Source: CAZBZG01 sp964496245 (GTDB lineage Bacteria > Planctomycetota > SZUA-567). From it: DNA of 10,889 nucleotides. The notes under the pieces are model-generated. The model saw only the letters and a list, made by a program, of their open reading frames with translations, ran no database searches and was not told where the DNA came from. Location: the NCBI GenBank assembly GCA_964496245.1, contig CAZBZG010000156.1:1-10889 (forward strand), given 5' to 3'. Both the position numbers and the translations under genes were made by a program. This document shows positions 1 to 7,763 of this stretch, one piece after another. Numbering within the stretch: position 1 is the stretch's first letter; each line of letters begins with the position of its first letter.

Positions 1-1355
1 GCGCGCATGGCGGTGAACGCCTCGTGCCCGGGGGTATCCAGGAACGTGACGAGATGCCCGCTCTTCTCAATGCAGTAGGCGCCGATGTGCTGAGTGATGC
101 CGCCGGCTTCGCTGGCTGCCACGCGCGACTGCCGGATCTTGTCCAGGAGCGAGGTCTTGCCGTGGTCCACGTGCCCGAGGAAGGTCACGACCGGCGGTCG
201 CGGCCTGTGCTCTTCCTGGTCGCTGCCCTCGGCCGCCTCCTGGAGCTGCTCCTCGAGCTCGCTCTCGAGATCGTGTGCCGGCTTCCACTCGATCTTGATG
301 TCGAATGCCTCGGCGACGAGATTGATCTGCTCCTCGCTGACGATGTCGTTCACCTGCAGGGGTTCGCCCGACTTCATGAGCGAGGCGATGATGTCGTTGA
401 GCTTCACGCCCAGCGCCACCGAGAGGTCCCGCACCGTCATCCCCGGGCTCACAGGCACGACCGCGTTCGGGTCCCGCTCGGGCTTGGGGCGCTGGACCGA
501 ACGCCTTCTGCGTCCGCGGCGCATCTGCCGCAAGCGACGGGGCCGCCGGGAGCGCCCCGTGCCGCCACCGCTGCGCGTGTAGGAGATGTCGAGATCGGCG
601 AAACCGGCGGGCAAGGCCGGGGCGACCACACGTGACTTGAAATCGGCCCGCTTGTGCTTCTGGCCGGTCTCGTTGACCGGAACGTCCTCCTCCTGGACGA
701 TCACTTCGGCGTCAGTGGTTTCGCCTTCCCCATCCGCCTTTTCGCCGCCGCCGGGCGGGGCCGCTTCCGCCTCCGCCGGAGCCGGCGTCGCCTCCTCGGC
801 CTCCTCCTTGGCCGCCGCCGCCCTGGCGCGCTTCTTGGCGCGTTTCTTCGCCTCCTTCTCTTCCTCCGCCTTCTTGGCCTCGCGTTCCTTCTTCTCGGCC
901 TTCTTGCGCTTGCGCTTGCGCTTGGCCTCGGTGGCTTCGCCGTCGGCTGCGATCCGCTGCTTGCTCTTGCCCGCCCGCGCCTTTTTCGCCTCGGCCTCTT
1001 CCTTGGCTTCCTTCGCGTCCGCAGTCGTCTTTTTCGCCTTGGTCTTCTTCTTGGCCGCAGGGGCTTCGGTCTCGGCCGCCGCCTCTTCGGTCTCCTCCGC
1101 CTTGGCCTTCAGTGGTTTCTTGGACTTCTTGGCCGCAGGCTTCTTGGCGGCCTTCTTCTTGGCCGCCTTCTTTTTGGTCTTCTTCTCCTTCTTGGGGGGG
1201 ACAAGCTTGTCCTTGGGCTGCTGGGCCACCCACTCCACGACGGCATCGTCCACGGCCACGAGCGTGTTCTTCACGTCGAAGCCGGCCGCCTGCACCACGT
1301 CGAGGAGATCCTTGCCGTTCACGTCGTGCTGTTTCGCCAACTCATACAAACGCAT
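1..1355 (-). CDS. infB: Translation initiation factor IF-2, N-terminal part (runs off left edge)
   Basis: IF-2 is the GTPase that brings initiator fMet-tRNA to the 30S ribosome and promotes subunit joining. I read 451 complete codons. Residues 1-45 form an IF2_N-type module (starts MRLYELAKQHDVNGKDLL). Residues about 55-250 are a low-complexity Lys/Ala/Glu linker. An Arg-rich patch follows at about 269-287, then a second IF2_N module at about 308-356 (TVRDLSVALGVKLNDI). The GTPase domain opens with the G1 loop GHVDHGKT (394-401), then GGITQHIGAY, then the G3 motif DTPGH (440-444), and the window ends at TAMRA. The rest of the G domain and the C-terminal domains lie outside. The start is ATG at 1355 with GAGGGG about 12 nt upstream; only 19 bp separate it from the nusA stop, so the two are surely co-transcribed. 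The family assignment is certain. The long basic linker is typical in kind but variable among species. Confidence 0.97.
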   Translation of the reverse strand, partial: MRLYELAKQHDVNGKDLLDVVQAAGFDVKNTLVAVDDAVVEWVAQQPKDKLVPPKKEKKTKKKAAKKKAAKKPAAKKSKKPLKAKAEETEEAAAETEAPAAKKKTKAKKTTADAKEAKEEAEAKKARAGKSKQRIAADGEATEAKRKRKRKKAEKKEREAKKAEEEKEAKKRAKKRARAAAAKEEAEEATPAPAEAEAAPPGGGEKADGEGETTDAEVIVQEEDVPVNETGQKHKRADFKSRVVAPALPAGFADLDISYTRSGGGTGRSRRPRRLRQMRRGRRRRSVQRPKPERDPNAVVPVSPGMTVRDLSVALGVKLNDIIASLMKSGEPLQVNDIVSEEQINLVAEAFDIKIEWKPAHDLESELEEQLQEAAEGSDQEEHRPRPPVVTFLGHVDHGKTSLLDKIRQSRVAASEAGGITQHIGAYCIEKSGHLVTFLDTPGHEAFTAMR

Positions 1356-1374
1356 ACTGATCGTAGACCCCTCG

Positions 1375-2849
1375 TTAGGCATCCTCGCCCGACGACTTGG
1401 CTTCTTCCTGTTCGTCGGTGATGCCGAGTTCGGCTGCGACCGTCGCCTCCTGCCCGACATCCTCTCCAGCCGTTTGTGTCTCTTCCGTCCCTTCGCCCCC
1501 ATCGCCTTCCGACGTATCGGAAGCCGATTCGTCGGCAGCCCCGGCGTCGCCTTCATCGGTCTGTGCGATCTCTTCCTGCAGGGAGCCGCGTTCGGCCTGC
1601 TCCTCCTCGGTCAGCTCGCCGCGCCGCTCGCGCTCCTTGCGTTCGCGCGCTTCGGCCGCCAGGCGGGCCTCTTCCTCCACGCGGGCCTGGTATCCTTCCA
1701 CCGCGTAGTTGTAGATCTCTTCGGCCTTCTTCTCGGCGATGCCCTTGAGCTGGGTCAGCTGCTCGATGCCCATCTCCACGATGTCGCGGTAGGATTCGAA
1801 GCCGGCCATGAGCATGTTGTTGACCGTGGCTTCGCCCACGCCGGGCAGGGACGCGATCTCCTGACGGCCCAGCTCGCGCCATTCGCGGTGCTGGTCCACG
1901 GTCATGATGTCCAGGTCCCACTCGCTCAGCCGGCTCGAGAGGCGCACGTTCTGGCCCTTTTTTCCGATGGCGAGGCTCAGCTGATCCTCCGGCACGATCA
2001 CGCGCGCGCGTTTGTGGTGCTTGTCGAAATCGATCGAGTCGATTTCGGCGGGGGAGAGCGCGTTGCGGATGTAAATCTCGGTCGACTCGTTCCAGCGCAC
2101 GATGTCGATCTTCTCGCCGTTGAGCTCGTCGACGATNNNNNNNNNNCCACGATGTTCCGGATGCGGCTGCCGCGTACGCCCACGCAAGCGCCCACCGCGT
2201 CGACCCGGCTGTCGCTGCTGGCCACGGCGATCTTGGTGCGGTATCCGGGCTCGCGCACGAGCCCCCTGATCTCGACCACATGGTCGTAGATTTCCGGCAC
2301 CTCGAGTTCGAAGAGCTCGCGCACCAGATCCGGGTGCGTGCGGGAGAGGATGATGATGACCTTGTTGCCCTTCTTCTTGACCGAGACCACGTAGCAGCGC
2401 AGCCGCTCGCCGGGGCGGTAGTTCTCCGAGGGAATCTGCTCCTGGCGGGGCAGGATGGCGTCGGCCTTGCCGATATTGCAGATCACGGTGCCCCGCTCGA
2501 TGCGCTGGATGATGCCGTTGACGAGCGTGTTGCACTTCTCCATGAACTCTTCGAAGACGACATCGCTCTCGGCCTCGCGGATCCGCTGGATCATGACCTG
2601 CTTGGCCGTCTGGGCTGCGATCCGGCCGAACTCTCCCGGCTCGAGCTCCTTGATGGGCCGGTCGCCATCCATCAAGTACATGGTTCCGTCCACGCGGTCG
2701 ATCTTGACCCGGAGTTCCTCCACGTCGGGATATTTTTTGCGCGCCGCACTCGCCAGGGCCGCCTCCAAGCTCTCAAAGAGAAGGTCCCTGTTGATGCCCT
2801 TCTCCATGTGGATGCTGCCGATCAGGCGCATCAATTCCTCTGTGTTCAT
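1375..2849 (-). CDS. nusA: Transcription elongation/termination factor NusA, interrupted by an N gap
   Basis: NusA binds RNA polymerase and nascent RNA and modulates pausing, termination and antitermination. The N-terminal polymerase-binding domain covers residues 1 to about 110. It is followed by an S1 domain (about 111-172, GIIQRIERGTVICNIGKADA) and KH1 with GACVGVRGSRI (220-230). After the gap come KH2 with the GKKG loop (SLAIGKKGQNVRLSSRL) and one helix-hairpin-helix module (LPGVGEATVNNMLMAGF). The protein ends in a charged coiled stretch and an acidic tail. Ten Ns at 2137-2146 split the gene and the frame differs on each side. Dropping the Ns plus a 7-bp duplicated end leaves exactly 1458 bp, or 485 aa, close to the 495 aa of E. 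coli NusA, so the gene is probably intact. The ATG at 2849 has AGAG about 6 nt and AGAGAGG about 14 nt upstream; the stop is TAA at 1375-1377. It leads the nusA-infB operon. Confidence 0.96.
2137..2146. other. Assembly gap (10 N) inside nusA
   Basis: Exactly ten Ns, the usual placeholder for a scaffold join of unknown size. Read on the minus strand, the sequence before the gap ends AACATCGTGG and the sequence after it begins ATCGTCGACG. These ends share ATCGT-G with one mismatch, and the expected NusA KH1 sequence (RNIVDELNGEKIDIV) needs only one copy. The gap is therefore most likely an unmerged overlap with no missing sequence. Confidence 0.95.
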
Positions 2850-2925
2850 GATCTCTGCCGGCCTCTCTGCAAGGATCCACGATTCAAAGCGCTGACTGAC
2901 CCCAGTCCCGATCCCATGCGCGCCT

Positions 2926-2959
2926 AAAACAACGGAGCGGGCCGTCCAAGCCCGCCCCG
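2926..2959 (-). terminator. Intrinsic terminator/attenuator upstream of nusA
   Basis: Minus strand: CGGGGCGGGC (2959-2950), a 7-nt loop, then GCCCGCTCCG (2942-2933), pairing over 10 bp with one G-U. TTGTTTTA follows at once (2932-2925). A GC-rich stem directly followed by a U-rich run is the classic rho-independent terminator form. It sits about 75 nt before the nusA start codon and downstream of the nusA promoter, so it would act as an attenuator unless it ends a separate small RNA. Confidence 0.6.
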
Positions 2960-2996
2960 AATTGAGCCTTCAGCGAGCTCAACTAGGGACTGGTCG

Positions 2997-3033
2997 AATG
3001 CAATCAGCGGTATCCCTTATCTCTGACTGCACT
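2997..3033 (-). promoter_or_regulatory. 11-bp stem-loop at the 5' end of the nusA leader
   Basis: AGTGCAGTCAG (3033-3023) pairs with CTGATTGCATT (3007-2997), 11 bp including two G-U pairs, around a 15-nt loop that could close a small inner GG/CC helix. It begins about 6 nt after the predicted transcription start. A 5' terminal stem like this often protects a transcript or forms part of a regulatory fold. I cannot assign it to a known RNA family. Confidence 0.5.
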
Positions 3034-3045
3034 TAGACAAAGCGC

Positions 3046-3074
3046 ATTATGCCACGGCGCTTCGAGGGTGTCAA
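3046..3074 (-). promoter_or_regulatory. Sigma70-type promoter of the nusA-infB operon
   Basis: On the minus strand a perfect -35 TTGACA (3074-3069) is followed after exactly 17 bp by CATAAT (3051-3046), five of six matches to the -10 consensus. Transcription would start near 3039-3038, giving a leader of about 190 nt before the nusA ATG. No gene lies between, so nusA is the first cistron. This is the best promoter match I found in the window. Confidence 0.8.
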
Positions 3075-3190
3075 GACCAAAAAATAGCCGGGTTGGAGCC
3101 TCCGCCCCCCGCAACATCCAGCGGGCTACCAGCCTCGCCTGCCGCCCCCCCCGCCTCGTCTCCCCAGCCAACTCAAGGCGCGACAAGCGC

Positions 3191-3218
3191 TTGACATCGG
3201 CCAGGGGCAAGTTACCAT
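3191..3218 (+). promoter_or_regulatory. Probable promoter of cysS
   Basis: TTGACA (3191-3196, perfect -35) is followed after 16 bp by TACCAT (3213-3218, four of six -10 matches). Transcription would start near 3225, about 55 nt before the cysS ATG. The -35 box overlaps a perfect 10-bp palindrome, CAAGCGCTTG (3184-3193), which could be an operator or chance. The promoter is divergent from the nusA promoter about 120 bp away; the C-rich stretch between them (3075-3183) holds nothing else I can support. Confidence 0.5.
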
Positions 3219-3279
3219 GAACGCGTCCGAAGCCGCACTGGCATGCATCCCAGAGCGGTAAGGGCTGTTTGGAGGTGCC

Positions 3280-4712
<1,433 letters not shown>

Positions 4713-4722
<10 letters not shown>

Positions 4723-4733
4723 GGGTCCGCCGC
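4713..4733 (+). other. Stem-loop across the cysS stop codon
   Basis: GCGGCGG (4713-4719) and CCGCCGC (4727-4733) form a perfect 7-bp stem with a 7-nt loop containing the TAA stop. No T-run follows, so it is not a standard intrinsic terminator. It could stabilise the 3' end of the message or partly uncouple cysS from trpC. It may also be a by-product of GC-rich sequence. Confidence 0.3.
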
Positions 4734-4839
4734 CGGGAGCGGCTTGGGAAGCAGAGTGGGGGCGGATGGGCCCGGAGAAAGGCTCGCCCGCGATCCGGAA
4801 TCCCTCTCCGCGCCGCATCACCCACGAATGGCAGCTGTC

Positions 4840-5664
4840 ATGACCCGTCCGCTCCCCCGCATCCTCGCCACCATCCGCCAAAGCAAGGAGGCCGAAGTCG
4901 AGACGCTCCTCGCTGCCGGCAACCTGGCGGCGTATGAGGCCCGGGCCGCCGCGCGCGTCGCAGCCGACCCGCCGCGGCCGTTCGAGGCAGCAGTGCGCCG
5001 GCCGGGCCCCCTGCCCCGCGTCATCGCGGAGATCAAGAAGGCATCGCCCTCCAAGGGCGTCATCCGCGAGGACTTCGATCCATCCGCTCTCGCGGCTGCC
5101 TACGCCCGCGGCGGCGCAGCCGCCCTCTCCTGCCTGACAGATAAGCCTTTCTTCCAGGGCGATCCCGCCTTTCTCCAGCCCGTGCGCGAAGCGTCGGGGC
5201 TGCCCGTGCTCTGCAAGGATTTCCTGCTTCATCCCGCCCAGGTCTTCGACGCCTGCGCGCGCGGCGCGGACGCTGTACTCCTGATCGTGCGCATGCTCGC
5301 TACCGACCGCCTCGCCGAGCTCTACGCGCGCGCCAAGCGCCTCTCGCTCGGGGTGCTCGTGGAGGTCCACGACGAGGCCGATCTCGACAAAGCGCTCACA
5401 CTCGCGCCCACGCTGATCGGCATCAACAACCGCGACCTCGATACCTTCACGGTGGACGTGGAGACCACCTTCCGGCTGCGCGAGCGCATCCCTGAGGAGA
5501 CGCCGGTCGTGTGCGAGAGCGGCATCGAGACGCACGCCCAGCTCGAACGTTTGGCCGCGGCCGACATCGCAGCCGTGCTCGTAGGCGAGAGCCTCATGCG
5601 CGCGCCCGACGTGGCCGCAGCGCTGGAGCGGTTGCGGGGCGAGCCATCGGCCGAACGCGGGTGA
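4840..5664 (+). CDS. trpC: Indole-3-glycerol phosphate synthase
   Basis: It closes the indole ring in tryptophan synthesis, converting CdRP to indole-3-glycerol phosphate with loss of CO2. The protein is a single (beta/alpha)8 barrel of 274 aa. Active-site positions known for the family are all visible: E64 and K66 with the following SPSKG loop (AEIKKASPSKG), K126 (CKDF), E175 (LVEVHDE), N197 (GINNRDL), the ESGI strand (226-229) and the phosphate-binding GES (249-251). The start is uncertain because no Shine-Dalgarno is obvious. ATG 4840 gives the usual N-terminus (PRILATIRQSKEAEV); ATG 4828 would add four residues and TTG 4744 would add 32. It lies 117 bp after cysS and 35 bp before the fucosidase. 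No other trp gene is in the window, so it is a dispersed trp gene here. There is no fused TrpF domain. Confidence 0.96.
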   Translation: MTRPLPRILATIRQSKEAEVETLLAAGNLAAYEARAAARVAADPPRPFEAAVRRPGPLPRVIAEIKKASPSKGVIREDFDPSALAAAYARGGAAALSCLTDKPFFQGDPAFLQPVREASGLPVLCKDFLLHPAQVFDACARGADAVLLIVRMLATDRLAELYARAKRLSLGVLVEVHDEADLDKALTLAPTLIGINNRDLDTFTVDVETTFRLRERIPEETPVVCESGIETHAQLERLAAADIAAVLVGESLMRAPDVAAALERLRGEPSAERG

Positions 5665-5699
5665 GGCGAGAGACCGACACCACCGACCAAGGGACAACC

Positions 5700-6977
5700 A
5701 TGCTGAAACCAGACGACAAGATGCTTCGGTTCCTGGAGTGGGAGCGGGGGATCTTCCTGCATTTCGGAATCCGCACGTTCAACGAAGAGCGCCGGGACTG
5801 GGACTACGTGGACATGCCGATCGACAGCTTCGCCCCGACCGCACTCGACTGCGGCGCGTGGGCAGCCGCCATCAAGGAGGCCGGCTTCCAATACGCTGTC
5901 ATGACCGCCAAGCACCACGACGGGTTCTGTCTCTGGCCGACCGAGCACTCGGACTACTCGGTCAAGCACTGCGCCTGGCGGGACGGCAAGGGCGACGTGG
6001 TCAAGGAGTACCTGGCGGCCATGCGCGACGCCGGGATCCGGACCGGGCTCTACTACTCGCCCGCCGACCAGATCGTCTTCTCCAAAACGTTCAGCCAAAA
6101 AGAGCACAACGCCCTGATCCGCAATCATCTGCTCGAACTCTGCACCTGGTACGGACCGATCGACTACCTCTGGTTCGACAACTGCGGCTCGGACAAGTGC
6201 GTCTACGACTGGGACGGCATCACGACCGATGTCATCCGCACACACCAGCCCGAGACCGTGGTGAACAGCAACGGCGACGTGCAGTCCTGCTGGGTGGGCA
6301 ACGAAGCCGGCTATGCGCCGCGGCCTTGCATGTACATCCAGGATCTCGAAGCCTACAGCGAGCACCGCGTGAGCCGGACCCTCCTCGACCGCGCCGAGGA
6401 CGGCCGTTTCTGGTCCCCGGCCGAAGCCGACTGCATGCTGGACGAAGGGAGCTGGTTCTTCCGGCCGGAGGGGCGCCAGCTCCGGAGTTTGGACGTGCTC
6501 ATGGGCATTTATCACTACTCGGTCGGCCGGGGCATCAACCTGCTCCTCAACATCGGTCCGGACCGTCGGGGGCTTCTGCCCGAGCCCGACCGGAGCCGGC
6601 TGCTCGCCTTTGGCGCAGAGATCGAGCGGCGGTTCTCCCGGCCGGTTGCCACCCTCGAGGACTTCACCCGCGTCGGCGACCGTTTCCGCCTTGCGCTCGA
6701 AGCGCCGGCCGAACTGTGCCACATCGTGCTCCGCGAACGGATCGACGAGGGGCAACGGATCCAGCGGTTCCGCATCAAGGCCCAGCCGTATCTCAAATCG
6801 CGCGAGGACATCCTGGTCTACGAGGGCGGGGCCGTGGGCCACAAGGCCATCGCTTCGTTCCCCACCCTGTACGCGCGCGAACTGACCGTGGAGGTCCGGG
6901 CGGCCGAGGGGCCCTACACGCTCGAGGGGATCGAGGTCTACGGCCCGCCGGCGGAAGCCGAGCAACGCTGTATGTAG
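5700..6977 (+). CDS. Alpha-L-fucosidase, glycoside hydrolase family 29
   Basis: GH29 enzymes remove terminal alpha-L-fucose from glycans by a retaining mechanism. The 425-aa protein opens with the family-like start GIFLHFGIRTF. It has the substrate-site motif KHHDGFCLWPTEHSDYSV (71-88) and the strand IDYLWFDNCGS, in which D160 is the likely nucleophile. It also has WSPAEADCMLDEGSWFF (238-254), with E242 or E249 as possible acid/base candidates, and NLLLNIGPDRRG (280-291). A beta-sandwich-like C-terminal portion (about 320-415) ends in LEGIEVYG. No signal peptide is seen, so it is probably cytoplasmic, acting on imported oligosaccharides. The ATG at 5700 has AGGGA about 6 nt upstream. It lies 35 bp after trpC and 42 bp before the hydrolase gene, suggesting one transcript. 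Family assignment is strong; the linkage specificity and the GH29-A or -B subfamily cannot be read from the sequence alone. Confidence 0.9.
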   Translation: MLKPDDKMLRFLEWERGIFLHFGIRTFNEERRDWDYVDMPIDSFAPTALDCGAWAAAIKEAGFQYAVMTAKHHDGFCLWPTEHSDYSVKHCAWRDGKGDVVKEYLAAMRDAGIRTGLYYSPADQIVFSKTFSQKEHNALIRNHLLELCTWYGPIDYLWFDNCGSDKCVYDWDGITTDVIRTHQPETVVNSNGDVQSCWVGNEAGYAPRPCMYIQDLEAYSEHRVSRTLLDRAEDGRFWSPAEADCMLDEGSWFFRPEGRQLRSLDVLMGIYHYSVGRGINLLLNIGPDRRGLLPEPDRSRLLAFGAEIERRFSRPVATLEDFTRVGDRFRLALEAPAELCHIVLRERIDEGQRIQRFRIKAQPYLKSREDILVYEGGAVGHKAIASFPTLYARELTVEVRAAEGPYTLEGIEVYGPPAEAEQRCM

Positions 6978-7019
6978 CGTGTTGCGCAACCTGCACTGGC
7001 ACCCAACGGGCGATCTCTC

Positions 7020-7655
7020 ATGAAGTATTGTTCCATCTGTACGGCCATCGCAGCGATTCTCCTGCTCGCCCCGCGCGCCCGGCCCGCGGAGCCCGCGTAC
7101 GATCCGCTGGCCGTGCCGGAAGCGGAGGCGCCCACACCCCTCGACCTCTCCGTGGAGGACGAACGGCGGGACCGGACGATTCCGCTGCGCGTCTACCGGC
7201 CGGCCGCGGACGCGCCCGCGCCGGTCGTGCTCTTCAGCCACGGCCTGGGCGGCTCGTGCAAGGGGGCGGCGTACCTCGGCCGTCACTGGGCGGCGCGGGG
7301 CTATGTAGCCGTCTTCCTGCAGCACCCGGGCAGCGACACCTCGGTCTGGAAAGACAAGCCCCTGGCCGAACGCATGGACGCCATGCGCAAGGCGGCGAAC
7401 GCGCGCAACTTCATGCTGCGGGTCAGAGACGTACCGGCCGTGCTCGACCAGCTCGCCGCGTGGCACGAGACCGAGGATCACGCGCTCGCCGGCCGCCTCG
7501 ACCTCGATTGCGTAGGCATGTCCGGCCACTCGTTCGGCGCGATCACCACCCTGGCCGTGAGCGGCCAGTCCTTCGGCCGCATCGTCTCGTTCACCGACGA
7601 CCGCATCCACGCGGCCATCGCCTTCAGCCCGAGCCCGCCGAAGCGGGGCACGCCC
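7020..7655 (+). pseudogene. Exported alpha/beta hydrolase, truncated after the nucleophile (3' part missing)
   Basis: The first 23 residues are a signal peptide (charged start, AAILLL core, cleavage likely after RPA). The following 190 residues are an alpha/beta-hydrolase core of the dienelactone hydrolase or PAF-acetylhydrolase-like kind. It has the oxyanion-hole strand VVLFSHGLGGS (69-79), the sequence GYVAVFLQHPGSD, and the nucleophile elbow GHSFGA with S171. Homology fades after AAIAFSPSPPKRGTP (198-212), around 7655. From there the frame stays open to 9149, but that portion is only the antisense of the endonuclease Q gene on the other strand and is not credible protein. The Asp and His of the catalytic triad, expected further on, are absent. 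So this is either a gene broken by rearrangement or the product of an assembly chimera. It follows the fucosidase by 42 bp and may act on an acylated sugar or other ester; the substrate is unknown. Confidence 0.75.
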
Positions 7656-7710
7656 GGGTCATGCCCACGAAGAAGAGCCGGCGCTCTTCGGCTTGGTCTT
7701 TGGCTTCTTG
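7651..7710 (-). pseudogene. Scrap of a UvrD-type helicase (motif VI)
   Basis: On the minus strand, 7689-7651 translates as EERRLFFVGMTRA, an almost perfect match to motif VI of UvrD/Rep/PcrA superfamily 1 helicases. This motif holds the arginine finger and lies near the C-terminus of those proteins. The frame extends upstream as QEAKDQA and then has no further helicase character. Downstream it runs at once into antisense of the hydrolase gene. No other helicase motif is present in the window. It overlaps the end of the hydrolase remnant and lies in a different frame from the endonuclease Q gene upstream. Since some bacterial EndoQ-family proteins are fused or linked to UvrD helicases (family knowledge), it may be the relic of such a partner. 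Confidence 0.6.
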
Positions 7711-7763
7711 GACGCCTTGGCCGTGTCCGCAGCCGCTTCGGTTCCGACCGGCACGGCAAAGAG

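Larger units (their letters stand above)
2926..3039 (-). ncRNA. Candidate structured RNA: nusA leader or independent small RNA
   Basis: Between the promoter and a terminator-like hairpin lies about 113 nt that can fold almost throughout. The first element is an 11-bp stem (3033-3023 with 3007-2997, two G-U pairs, 15-nt loop). The second is a perfect 6-bp stem, TTGAGC with GCTCAA (2982-2977 with 2967-2962). The third is the GC-rich terminator stem at 2959-2933. I found no open frame, tRNA cloverleaf, SRP RNA core or other family I recognise in it. It may be an attenuated 5' leader of nusA, where premature termination would control NusA and IF-2 levels, or a separate small RNA transcribed from the same promoter. 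The folding potential is seen in the sequence; the function is inference. Confidence 0.45.

Noticed and set aside
586..2289. Long plus-strand open frame rich in Ala, Ser, Phe and Leu over infB and nusA
   Set aside because: It is the antisense of the Lys/Glu-rich infB linker and of nusA; it crosses the N gap and shows no family features.
3075..3183. C-rich stretch with short inverted repeat CCCGC/GCGGG before cysS
   Set aside because: The stem is only five base pairs with no U-run; no gene or known RNA seen.
3004..3210. 68-residue minus-strand open frame between nusA and cysS
   Set aside because: It overlaps the nusA promoter and the first leader hairpin, has no ribosome-binding site and no recognisable sequence character.
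5322..7610. 762-residue minus-strand open frame opposite trpC, the fucosidase and the hydrolase
   Set aside because: Typical high-GC shadow frame; the plus strand carries clear family motifs throughout.
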